DNA of 48,722 nt from a virus (IMGVR_UViG_3300028392_000097:1-48722), one strand, 5' to 3'. Positions 33,257 to 39,419 are shown, numbered from the stretch's first letter. The notes: generated from the sequence alone by a model not told the origin. Program-made: numbers and translations.

Positions 33257-34569
33257 GACTTTTCCCTAATGACTATCAGTTGACCATGCGGTGGTTTGTA
33301 GTTGTCGTTGCCGATCACACACCAAAGCGATGGAGTTTTAATGAACGCCCAATTCCTGGGTTCACTGTGCATGTACCCATCCGTTAGCACGATGAGTGCA
33401 TCGGGGGCCAGCTTATGATCTCTCATGTGTGCGGACACACAGTCAGGGTTAGTACCACCACCGCCCCGAGGGTTGGTGCGATGCACGATAGATTTCTTAT
33501 CGCCACCCTTGAATGTCTCGTGGTTACACACGCTTGTGTCCCAGTACAAGATGTCGAGCTTTTCTGGATTCACATCCGTGACTACCTTGTTCAACTCGGT
33601 CAGGAACAGATCGAGCATAGGCCCGACGATAGAACCCGACGTATCGATGGCTATCACAAGATGTTTGACACGCTTGCCGATGATGCTCGGCAGTATCACG
33701 TCTTGCCACAGATAGTTGCGATGCGCCTTGCGCCATGATGGGGCGTCCCGATCTTTCAGATGAGTCTTGACAAAGCGTTGGAGAACCTCGCGCCAGTTGA
33801 TCTCTGGCTTGAGCAACTCTCCGATCTGTCTCGGCACGTTAGCGCCGACCTTGCCCGCGTAGATCGAACCTTGACGCAGAGCACTGTCGACTTCCTTGGC
33901 CAACTCTTCCTTCTCTTTCTCGGTCATCTCTTTGGCGTTGTCCCAGTCATGCTCGTCAAAGCCCTTGGGGTTATCCTTGGAATCATCGACACCATGTCGA
34001 TTGTTCCCATCGTCGCCATCACCACCTTCGTCGCCATCACCACCTTCGTTACCGTCGCCCTTCTCCCCTCTCTTACCCTTGGGAGGCTTGGCCTTCTTGC
34101 ATTTCTTTATCAGATCATCAAAGACCTGCTTGCTGTCCATGCCACGGTACTTGGCGTCGAGCACGCCCATACGCATACCCGTCTTCTTATCGATAGGCAT
34201 CATGATAAGTCTGCCGTTTGGATCCAGATCCACAAGTTGGATGTTGATAACGTAGTCACACGCGATGTTGGCAATCTCGCCGTTGATCTCATAGAGACTG
34301 CGCCACGTCGTGAGATGACGATAGCACTTGTGCATGTTCTCGTGCATGACAAGAAAGGCGAGTTCTTTGTCCGACAACTCGGATACAAACTCTCGACCAT
34401 ACCTTGCGTCACGCCCATTGGTACAAGCGGTGATCGGCTCATCCACCACCTCATTACTCCCGACCATGAACAAGCCCGCGAAGAGGGCAAACTCAGGCGA
34501 ACGCATGAGACTGACATGAACAAGCTCAAGGCGTTGCTCTGCGGTTAACTTACTTTTAGCAATTATCAT
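33253..34569 (-). CDS. VWA-domain protein with N-terminal HExxH metallopeptidase-like domain (DUF2201-type)
   Basis: This is a 438-aa protein. Residues 1-150 form a zincin-like domain with LVMHENMHKCYRHL (H76, E77, H80). A low-complexity Gly/Asp/Lys linker spans ~155-200. The C-terminal VWA domain has the MIDAS motif AIDTSGS (D309, S311, S313), a Thr in GGGGTNPD (T373) and VLTDG (D397). This is the domain pair of DUF2201/VWA-like proteins, which work with MoxR-type AAA+ ATPases such as the one encoded just upstream. Repeat copy 3 of the palindrome lies inside the linker-coding segment. Substrate unknown. Confidence 0.85.
   Translation of the reverse strand: MIIAKSKLTAEQRLELVHVSLMRSPEFALFAGLFMVGSNEVVDEPITACTNGRDARYGREFVSELSDKELAFLVMHENMHKCYRHLTTWRSLYEINGEIANIACDYVINIQLVDLDPNGRLIMMPIDKKTGMRMGVLDAKYRGMDSKQVFDDLIKKCKKAKPPKGKRGEKGDGNEGGDGDEGGDGDDGNNRHGVDDSKDNPKGFDEHDWDNAKEMTEKEKEELAKEVDSALRQGSIYAGKVGANVPRQIGELLKPEINWREVLQRFVKTHLKDRDAPSWRKAHRNYLWQDVILPSIIGKRVKHLVIAIDTSGSIVGPMLDLFLTELNKVVTDVNPEKLDILYWDTSVCNHETFKGGDKKSIVHRTNPRGGGGTNPDCVSAHMRDHKLAPDALIVLTDGYMHSEPRNWAFIKTPSLWCVIGNDNYKPPHGQLIVIREKS
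33979..34007. repeat. Palindromic repeat, copy 3 (inside VWA gene)
   Basis: Core ATCGACA-CCA-TGTCGAT at 33985-34001 with GGAA/TTCC flanks, in the coding sequence for the Gly/Asp-rich linker of the VWA protein. No start codon lies just downstream, unlike most copies. Confidence 0.85.
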
Positions 34570-34573
34570 TTTA

Positions 34574-34789
34574 TTATTCCTTAAATAATATGGGTTGAGA
34601 TTCTTGTTTGGCCAAATCAGCTCTATCTAGCATGATATGTATCCATCCTTTGTCGTTGTACGATTTCCATCCATCACATACACAGCACCCTTTCGCGTAG
34701 CTCTTGCATGGCTTGCCCAGTATAGCTTTGGCCTCGGATTTCGTTACGGGTAGTCTTACTTTGATCCAGTCTGGCATTTCTTTTTTCAT
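34574..34789 (-). CDS. Small Cys-rich protein (71 aa)
   Basis: ATG 34789 with AAAGG upstream, within 3 nt of the end of the MoxR gene. The sequence contains VRLPVTKSEAKAILGKPCKS, then KGCCVCDGWKSYNDKGWIH. Four Cys clustered within about 14 residues suggest a metal-binding knuckle. It lies between the MoxR ATPase and VWA genes, so it may be a module partner, but no family is recognised. Confidence 0.6.
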   Translation of the reverse strand: MKKEMPDWIKVRLPVTKSEAKAILGKPCKSYAKGCCVCDGWKSYNDKGWIHIMLDRADLAKQESQPILFKE

Positions 34790-34791
34790 GA

Positions 34792-35868
34792 TTAACCTTT
34801 CAATCCGGCAAACATATACTGGTTCTCACGCGCCCACGTTACGAACGCAGGGTGAGAGAGAGCCCAATTCTTTTTACTCTGATCTTCAAGCAAGGTGTTG
34901 ATAAACACCGCCTGTGTTTCCTTGGGCATGCGACGCACATACTTCATCCATACGCCGAACGTGTCCCGTGTCGATGCAGTGACGAGCTTGAACGCCAGAA
35001 TGCAAAGCGCCGCAGGACTCGTTGGAATCAGAGCAGTCTCAGGATTGTTCTGTATCGCCTCCTTCGTAGGTAACTGATCGGCCATGGAGATGTAGGCTTG
35101 CAGATCCCGCGATGCAGAGAACCCGATCGTGCCGTCGAGCGTAGCGACCAATGAATTCTCTGTTATCACGTCACGGCGCTTGACCCAATGCGATGCTTTG
35201 AACAAGGAACGGGGCGAGACGAACGCAATCTGCGACGCATCCGATGGGTTAAAGATGTATGGGTTTTCCTTCTGCCCGCCGTCCATGTAGGACGATAAGC
35301 AATGGGGATACTCTTTGACCCAAGCCAAGATCTCTTCTGCTACGCTGTTATTGATAGCCCACTTGATCCACTCATCAGCCGTTGGCTTCATGTAGGTGAG
35401 CCATGTTTGACGGTTGCGGGTATGCGCCTTGGCACTATCGCCGACATTGTCCGAGTCCATGTTGCCCGTTGTGAACACGATTGACTCGTCATGCAGTTTG
35501 TAGTCACCGAGGCGACGCTCATGCAAGAGGGGGTGCAAGGTGTTGCGGACATAGTCATCGGTCTTCGTCCATTCATCGATCATGAATACACACGGCTCGT
35601 TGGTATGGAGCTTGAAGTTGCCCGCTGGGTAGAAGTCAAGGATGCGCTTCTCATGGTTGGGAATGGGCATGCCCGCTTGGCCGACGTCTGTGTTTGGCCC
35701 GTCGATGTACACCTTGTGGAACCCTGTGCGCTCCACGATAACATCTTGAATTGCAGTCTTGCCAACACCTGGTTCGCCAGTAAGGTGAACCGAGTTATGC
35801 CCGCAGTTGAGGATGATGTCAACTGCTTCTGTGAAGTTGACGCGACGAGTAAATTTAATATCTGACAT
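34792..35868 (-). CDS. MoxR-family AAA+ ATPase
   Basis: This 358-aa ATPase has Walker A GEPGVGKT (residues 31-38), Walker B VFMIDEW (D98, E99), a sensor-1-like stretch (SIVFTTGNMD) and Arg-rich lid helices. MoxR ATPases act as chaperone-like motors for VWA-domain partners; the VWA/metallopeptidase gene two genes downstream fits. Cobaltochelatase CobS-like versions occur in other phages. The ATG at 35868 has AAGGAA upstream, and repeat copy 4 lies 31 nt upstream. Confidence 0.87.
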   Translation of the reverse strand: MSDIKFTRRVNFTEAVDIILNCGHNSVHLTGEPGVGKTAIQDVIVERTGFHKVYIDGPNTDVGQAGMPIPNHEKRILDFYPAGNFKLHTNEPCVFMIDEWTKTDDYVRNTLHPLLHERRLGDYKLHDESIVFTTGNMDSDNVGDSAKAHTRNRQTWLTYMKPTADEWIKWAINNSVAEEILAWVKEYPHCLSSYMDGGQKENPYIFNPSDASQIAFVSPRSLFKASHWVKRRDVITENSLVATLDGTIGFSASRDLQAYISMADQLPTKEAIQNNPETALIPTSPAALCILAFKLVTASTRDTFGVWMKYVRRMPKETQAVFINTLLEDQSKKNWALSHPAFVTWARENQYMFAGLKG

Positions 35869-35898
35869 TTTGATTTCCTTGATAAGGTAGGATTAAAA

Positions 35899-35927
35899 AG
35901 AATTATCGACACCATGTCGATTCTTCC
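35899..35927. repeat. Palindromic repeat, copy 4
   Basis: Core ATCGACA-CCA-TGTCGAT at 35905-35921, in the 63-nt gap between the zinc-ribbon gene and the MoxR ATPase gene, 31 nt before the MoxR start codon. Confidence 0.85.
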
Positions 35928-35931
35928 GAGC

Positions 35932-36234
35932 TTACGAACGAGGGGCTTTCTGATTGGTATCCTTGAGCGTCTGATATGCAGACTCAGGGGTGACCAACAT
36001 GTACGGCCCTTTGCCGTAGGTTTGCACAATGCACCATGAGGCGCGTTGTTGCGTGGCGAGCTTGTCGCCACAGTCCAAGCAGAGTGTTGAAATGGTATTC
36101 CAACGTTCCGCGCGGACGCCCCGCCCGCATTGTGTGCAGGGGGGAGATGAGAGAGATGATGAAGCGCCAGGGCCCTCATCATCATTCAATTCTATAGAAA
36201 TACGTGTTACTAGAAACTTCAATTGGGTCTCCAT
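35932..36234 (-). CDS. Zinc-ribbon protein (100 aa)
   Basis: I start at ATG 36234; longer frames need a TTG. The product has a CTQCGRGVRAERWNTISTLC-type zinc ribbon (two CxxC pairs near residues 38-62) and a C-terminal segment SWCIVQTYGKGPYMLVTPES followed by LKDTNQK. This 'YGKG...LK.TNQK' end is recurrent in small phage proteins of unknown role. It overlaps the tiny membrane ORF upstream by 16 nt. Probably a small nucleic-acid-binding or adaptor protein. Confidence 0.6.
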   Translation of the reverse strand: METQLKFLVTRISIELNDDEGPGASSSLSSPPCTQCGRGVRAERWNTISTLCLDCGDKLATQQRASWCIVQTYGKGPYMLVTPESAYQTLKDTNQKAPRS

Positions 36235-36314
36235 ACGATCAGGTCGAGCGCCAATACTATTAGTGCAACCAATACGGTGACACGGTAAAAGACTTCGGTT
36301 TTGTTGAGATTCAT
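36219..36314 (-). CDS. Tiny membrane protein (31 aa)
   Basis: ATG 36314 overlaps the upstream TGA (ATGA) and has GGGGGG 6 nt upstream. The product is MNLNKTEVFYR then a hydrophobic helix (VTVLVALIVLALDLIVW), ending RPN. It also overlaps the zinc-ribbon start by 16 nt. Coupling at both ends suggests it is translated. Function unknown. Confidence 0.55.
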   Translation of the reverse strand: MNLNKTEVFYRVTVLVALIVLALDLIVWRPN

Positions 36315-36517
36315 TTAGACCCCCCAATTGTTTCTCCTATTTCAATTAAGTCATTCACTTCCATCTCACCATTTACGCTATCCCCCATAGGATTCGCTCG
36401 GTCATACATAAGTAACTCGGCTTGCTCTTTCGTGTCAGCCAGTACTGTTAGTTCTTCTTGATATGTAGTTATTACTACACCTTTCCATGCTTTCATTTGT
36501 TTCTTAGTTGATGACAT
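36311..36517 (-). CDS. Hypothetical 68-aa protein
   Basis: ATG 36517 with AAAGGAG upstream, first gene after a strong promoter (36618-36646) and 18 nt from repeat copy 5. The product reads MKAWKGVVITTYQEELTVLA, then a helix (TKEQAELLMYDRANP) and an acidic tail. The N-terminal 'WKGVVITTYQEELTV' strand pattern looks like a small single-domain fold. No family recognised. Confidence 0.65.
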   Translation of the reverse strand: MSSTKKQMKAWKGVVITTYQEELTVLADTKEQAELLMYDRANPMGDSVNGEMEVNDLIEIGETIGGSK

Positions 36518-36534
36518 AAATACTCCTTTGAAGT

Positions 36535-36563
36535 GGAATAGTCGACATCGTGTCGATAATTCC
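36535..36563. repeat. Palindromic repeat, copy 5
   Basis: Core GTCGACA-TCG-TGTCGAT at 36541-36557 with GGAATA/AATTCC flanks (5 of 6 flank positions pair). It lies in the presumed 5' leader between the promoter (-10 at 36618) and the ribosome binding site of the 68-aa gene. Confidence 0.87.
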
Positions 36564-36603
36564 GTTTTGTTTTGTTTTGCCCATAGAACGCCCTGTAGTT
36601 TTT

Positions 36604-36620
36604 ACTCTACATAGTAGAGT
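36604..36620. promoter_or_regulatory. Operator-like inverted repeat at -10/start site
   Basis: ACTCTAC-ATA-GTAGAGT, a perfect 7-bp inverted repeat with 3-nt centre, overlapping the -10 box and the expected transcription start of the 36.6-kb promoter. A likely operator for a dimeric repressor. Confidence 0.45.
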
Positions 36621-36646
36621 ATACCACAGAAACTAGACTTTGTCAA
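36618..36646 (-). promoter_or_regulatory. Strong sigma70 promoter (leftward)
   Basis: On the minus strand: consensus -35 TTGACA (36646-36641), 17-bp spacer, -10 TATACT (36623-36618). The -35 lies in CTTGACAAAGTCTAG. It would drive the 36.5-30.1 kb genes (68-aa gene, zinc ribbon, MoxR, VWA and DUF3150-like) as one transcript to the terminator at 30.04 kb. Confidence 0.8.
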
Positions 36647-36648
36647 GT

Positions 36649-36682
36649 GCCTCTCCGTGTTTTGGAGAGGCTCTCCGCGTTT
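36649..36682. other. Mutually exclusive hairpins with direct repeat
   Basis: GCCTCTCC (36649-36656) can pair with GGAGAGGC (36664-36671); the same GGAGAG can instead pair with CTCTCC (36671-36676). The unit CTCTCCGYGTTT occurs twice (36651-36662, 36671-36682). It lies between the HNH-like stop and the promoter; no T-tract follows on either strand. Confidence 0.45.
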
Positions 36683-36703
36683 CAGGCATGTAGTCCGTTA
36701 GTA

Positions 36704-37336
36704 CTACGCATCCCACTCATCCACCATCTTTCTCAGCTTTTTCTTCTGAATGTGATTAAAGATTTGGTTAATATCCATGCCCGCGAACTCGGGATCGATG
36801 GGGGCTGGTTCGCGTTTCTCTACAATGCGTTTGATGGCGATCTTAACTTTGGGGCGGGGCTTGTCCGTTGGTTTGGGTATGCTGATGCCTCGTGCAAACT
36901 GCCCTGCCCGCGTGGCCGACTCGGTGATGAGTTGGACATGCAAAGGGTTCTTCACGGTCAGCGAGCGTAGCTTCTCATCGTCAGGAAAGACGGATCGGTC
37001 GACCGCGCCTTTAATCACTGTGTTTGCAGACAGTCCCATCTTCTCGAGGCTTTGCCGTTTCTTCACGATGTCGTAGGCCTCGGTGTGATGAAAGGGATTG
37101 ACGCAGAAGTTCGTGTGGCAATGCTGAACTAGGCGACGCGATGCAGGGGGGTGCTTCAGGATTGTGAACAGGATACGGGGCACGGAGTTCGTTCCCATCA
37201 GGTGCGCGAAGACGCCGTGGGGGTTTATCATGGGGCGGGCGAGGTTCGACTCGGGCCAGACCCAGCACCAAGTTTCACGGTTAATGGTGCAGTTCTCTAT
37301 CAAAGAATCGGCGTCATGGTACTTTGCAGTTCTCAT
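36704..37336 (-). CDS. HNH-like protein (210 aa)
   Basis: ATG 37336 with AGGAG upstream. Residues ~24-95 resemble the HNH nuclease family with a Cys/His zinc core: WCWVWPES, then RRLVQHCHTNFCVNPFHHTEA, which matches the 'H.C....CVNP.H' core. The C-terminal half (residues 110-210) is basic and ends in a helix (FNHIQKKKLRKMVDEW), with no known domain. Upstream HNH residues are only partly conserved, so activity is uncertain. It is the first gene after the candidate origin. Confidence 0.6.
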   Translation of the reverse strand: MRTAKYHDADSLIENCTINRETWCWVWPESNLARPMINPHGVFAHLMGTNSVPRILFTILKHPPASRRLVQHCHTNFCVNPFHHTEAYDIVKKRQSLEKMGLSANTVIKGAVDRSVFPDDEKLRSLTVKNPLHVQLITESATRAGQFARGISIPKPTDKPRPKVKIAIKRIVEKREPAPIDPEFAGMDINQIFNHIQKKKLRKMVDEWDA

Positions 37337-37358
37337 TAGGGTTTCTCCTAGTTACGGT

Positions 37359-37378
37359 TGTGGATAAGTTGTGGGTAA
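37359..37378 (-). promoter_or_regulatory. Two DnaA-like boxes
   Basis: On the minus strand, TTATCCACA (37367-37359) matches the DnaA consensus exactly and TTACCCACA (37378-37370) is one mismatch away. The two are 11 bp apart, one helical turn, upstream of the HNH-like gene. Confidence 0.5.
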
Positions 37379-37473
37379 GCTGTCAATAACGTGTGGTACG
37401 TTGCCAACACTCGGGAAAAAGGGGGTTTTTTAGGCCTTTCAAATGAGTGTATGGCGAGTTAGGTTACGTCGAT

Positions 37474-37500
37474 AGTATATGGTATCTTGGGGCTTGTCAA
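37474..37500 (-). promoter_or_regulatory. Sigma70-like promoter (leftward) in candidate origin
   Basis: On the minus strand: TTGACA (37500-37495) and TATACT (37479-37474) with a short 15-bp spacer; TACTAT with 17 bp is an alternative -10. It would give a ~130-nt leader before the HNH-like gene. Confidence 0.5.
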
Positions 37501-37700
37501 GTAAAATCAAGGGGTTACGTGGTAAATTGGTAAAACATAATTCATTCTGTATCGGTTTTTCAAATAGAGAGAAGACCTAAATAAAATAAAAAAGGGCTGA
37601 AACACGTGCTTCTCAAGTTTTTCTGTGTTTAGAAATTTATTTGTTTTAGGTGCTTTATAGTAGGAAAAAGGGTTAAGGGAATGAATTATGTTTTGTTGTA

Positions 37701-37737
37701 TTATTATTATTATTTTTAAAAAAGATAATAATAATAA
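37701..37737. repeat. AT-only hairpin (possible DNA-unwinding element)
   Basis: TTATTATTATTAT plus a T-run (37701-37717) faces an A-run plus ATAATAATAATAA (37718-37737), forming a long, nearly perfect AT stem with one unpaired G. It would melt or extrude easily. Confidence 0.7.
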
Positions 37738-37932
37738 GGACTTAGCTTATGTCCCCCTGTGCATATCATAAACTAAGGCCGTAACCTAAATCGGCTTTCA
37801 CTCATTTGAGTGGGTGTCGGCTCGGCTAAGGATATGGATTATGATTGAAATTGGCACGATGCTTGCTAGGGGGTTTTAGGGGCTGATTTACCTCTGTGAA
37901 ACGTGCTTTTTTGACCAGCAAATTTGAGCGTC

Positions 37933-38180
37933 GCCCGTTGCGGGCTAATCCGTTGTTCCATGCATTATTATTCCGCATTGTGAAACACTTTACCAAATCT
38001 GCACTTGCCGAGCATCCGACGCGGGCTCGGCCACGGATAAATCGACATCGTGTCGACAATTCCCGCCGAGCGGGCTAGGCCGTTGTTCAGGGAACTGGTA
38101 TATATAGAGAACGACGAGACGACGGAACGCTTGTTAATTCACCGCCCGCCGAGCTAACCCGTTGCTTCACAGGAACTGGC
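37933..38180. repeat. Three degenerate GC-rich repeats
   Basis: Copies at 37933-37959, 38062-38100 and 38142-38180 share CGGGCTAnnCCGTTGTTC; the last two also share CCGCCGAGC before and GGAACTGG after. A GCCGAGC/GCTCGGC hairpin (38007-38031) lies between copies 1 and 2. Confidence 0.65.
38035..38063. repeat. Palindromic repeat, copy 6
   Basis: Core ATCGACA-TCG-TGTCGAC at 38041-38057, followed by AATTCC. It lies in the non-coding block, with no start codon immediately downstream. Confidence 0.83.
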
Positions 38181-38226
38181 GTCAAAGACGCCGAGGGCAG
38201 GGAAAACCCTCAGAAAAATTTAGGCC

Positions 38227-38264
38227 AAAAAAAAGCCCGCCCCAGACCGAAGTCCAAGGCGGGC
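38227..38264 (-). terminator. Rho-independent terminator (leftward)
   Basis: Stem GCCCGCC (38235-38241) with GGCGGGC (38258-38264), 16-nt loop. On the minus strand it is followed by eight T (38234-38227). It ends the first early transcript (39.35-38.27 kb) 6 nt after the 46-aa gene. Confidence 0.88.
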
Positions 38265-38269
38265 GCGGA

Positions 38270-38410
38270 TTATTCCCCGAAGTAGAGGAACAAAGGGATA
38301 CAGGCTAGCGACGCCAGCCCGACATACAGAAACGCCGAATCCTGAGACCCGAACGCATAGCCCACTAAAAGTAATGGGCCTTTAATCATAAAGTAATGGT
38401 AAAACTTCAT
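38270..38410 (-). CDS. Small membrane protein (46 aa)
   Basis: ATG 38410 overlaps the preceding TGA (ATGA) and the TAA is at 38270-38272, just before the terminator. Two hydrophobic stretches: KGPLLLVGYAFG and FLYVGLASLACIPLFLYF. It is probably a two-helix inner membrane protein. Coupling and the terminator immediately downstream support it as a real gene. Function unknown. Confidence 0.65.
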   Translation of the reverse strand: MKFYHYFMIKGPLLLVGYAFGSQDSAFLYVGLASLACIPLFLYFGE

Positions 38411-38619
38411 GATAAATCGTCATCAAAAAATTCACGATAAACCCACTCAGCGCCGACATCTTTTACATCAGGGTTCAAAAACTTGAACTCGACCAGCTTA
38501 GCAGGCACTTCATCTTTAGTGCAATAAAAGTTGCACAGGTTCACTTTTTTACGGCGAGGACAATCGCCGTCAGAAGGGATAGAAATAATTTTAGCCAAAT
38601 ACAAAATACCGTAGTCCAT
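38407..38619 (-). CDS. Hypothetical 70-aa protein
   Basis: ATG 38619 with GGAGG upstream; a longer frame through the palindrome is less likely. Product: MDYGILYLAKIISIPSDGDC, a basic Cys-containing middle (RRKKVNLCNFYC) and an acidic end (FFDDDLS). Repeat copy 7, a perfect 29-bp palindrome, lies 30 nt upstream. No family recognised. Confidence 0.65.
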   Translation of the reverse strand: MDYGILYLAKIISIPSDGDCPRRKKVNLCNFYCTKDEVPAKLVEFKFLNPDVKDVGAEWVYREFFDDDLS

Positions 38620-38648
38620 GAGACCTCCAAATAAAGAAAGGAAAAAAC

Positions 38649-38677
38649 GGAACAATCGACACCATGTCGATTGTTCC
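38649..38677. repeat. Palindromic repeat, copy 7 (perfect 13-bp arms)
   Basis: GGAACAATCGACA-CCA-TGTCGATTGTTCC. This is the best copy: both 13-bp arms pair perfectly around a 3-nt centre. It lies between the 221-aa gene stop (38687) and the 70-aa gene start (38619). Confidence 0.95.
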
Positions 38678-38686
38678 AAAGGTTAC

Positions 38687-39352
38687 TTAAGCCGACGCAA
38701 TAGCTTCTAACTGATAGAGGATATCGTCCGCATCAGCAGTACCCGCCTTGACCAACTCGCGCACGCGCTTGATGATCGACTCGCCTTGTTCTTTGCGTCG
38801 CGCCTTCTCAGCGCCGAGCACGTCCGAATTACGTCGATCGATCTCCGCAGTAATCACTTGCGCCTCTTTGAGCGCTTTAACTGTACCCTGAGCGATCAAC
38901 TCCGCTTTCTTTTCTTCGATCGCGCAGTCATCAAACTCAGCGAGCTTTGCGATCAGCTCAGCTTTTTTCTCAGCTTTGCGAACCGCGTCCTTCGACTCAG
39001 ACTTAGGAGTGACGAAAGCAAAATTCGCTTTGCAACGATTTACCGCACGCTCCCACTGTTTCTGAGCGCCGTCATCGCTCACGCCCTTATCGATCACGCC
39101 CGCCTTGTAATAATCACGCACAAGCATAAACTCAGCGTAAACTAAACCCTTCACGATATCGTGAAGGTTCGCATCGAGCACATCGAGGGCTTGCTTACCC
39201 TCAGACATTTTCTTTTCAGCGATCAGCGATTCTTCACCAATGGTAAAGATCGTATCTTGCAACTCAAACGCCGGACGGTCACCGATCATTTGAACAGCAA
39301 CAGCAACAGCAGAAGGGGACGCAACTAACTCAGTGTTTATGGTTTTAGCCAT
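38687..39352 (-). CDS. Hypothetical 221-aa protein, first early gene
   Basis: ATG 39352 with GGAG 9 nt upstream. The N-terminal ~55 residues are Ala/Val-rich and may form strands. The middle contains NLHDIVKGLVYAEFMLVRDY. The C-terminal half is a Lys/Glu/Ala coiled coil (RKAEKKAELIAKLAEF, EEKKAELIAQ). As the first gene transcribed leftwards from the divergent region, it is probably made early and abundantly. A 20-bp perfect palindrome lies within the coding sequence (39148-39167). No family recognised. Confidence 0.7.
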   Translation of the reverse strand: MAKTINTELVASPSAVAVAVQMIGDRPAFELQDTIFTIGEESLIAEKKMSEGKQALDVLDANLHDIVKGLVYAEFMLVRDYYKAGVIDKGVSDDGAQKQWERAVNRCKANFAFVTPKSESKDAVRKAEKKAELIAKLAEFDDCAIEEKKAELIAQGTVKALKEAQVITAEIDRRNSDVLGAEKARRKEQGESIIKRVRELVKAGTADADDILYQLEAIASA

Positions 39353-39390
39353 GATGATATTCTCCAAGTAAAGGACGAGCAAAACGCTCC

Positions 39391-39419
39391 GGAAACATCG
39401 ACAACGTGTCGATAATTCC
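39391..39419. repeat. Palindromic repeat, copy 8
   Basis: Core ATCGACA-ACG-TGTCGAT at 39397-39413 with GGAAAC/AATTCC flanks, 39 nt upstream of the first early gene. It is the last copy before the divergent region. Confidence 0.87.

Larger units (their letters stand above)
37337..38269. other. 933-bp non-coding region, candidate replication origin
   Basis: No gene with a sound start is visible on either strand. It holds two DnaA-like boxes (37359-37378), a leftward promoter (37474-37500), an AT-rich hairpin (37701-37737), CACTCATTTGAGTG at 37799-37812 with an inverted half copy at 37440-37449, three degenerate GC-rich repeats (37933-38180), one family palindrome (38035-38063) and a terminator (38227-38264). 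Density of repeats and AT-rich DNA beside DnaA boxes fits an origin or control region. Confidence 0.5.

Noticed and set aside
33760-34548. 262-aa plus-strand ORF antisense to the VWA gene
   Set aside because: The minus-strand frame encodes clear HExxH and MIDAS motifs. The antisense frame has no good start signal or recognisable domain and runs against all neighbouring genes.
35580-36185. 201-aa minus-strand ORF overlapping MoxR and zinc-ribbon genes
   Set aside because: It is in a different frame from two better supported genes, lacks domain features and would span the palindrome and the intergenic gap.
37826-38059. 77-aa minus-strand ORF in the non-coding block
   Set aside because: It needs a TTG start inside the palindromic repeat, has no ribosome binding site and no protein-like pattern.
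37896-38078. 60-aa plus-strand ORF in the non-coding block
   Set aside because: GTG start without a ribosome binding site, Arg-rich composition from GC-rich repeats, and opposite to the local gene direction.
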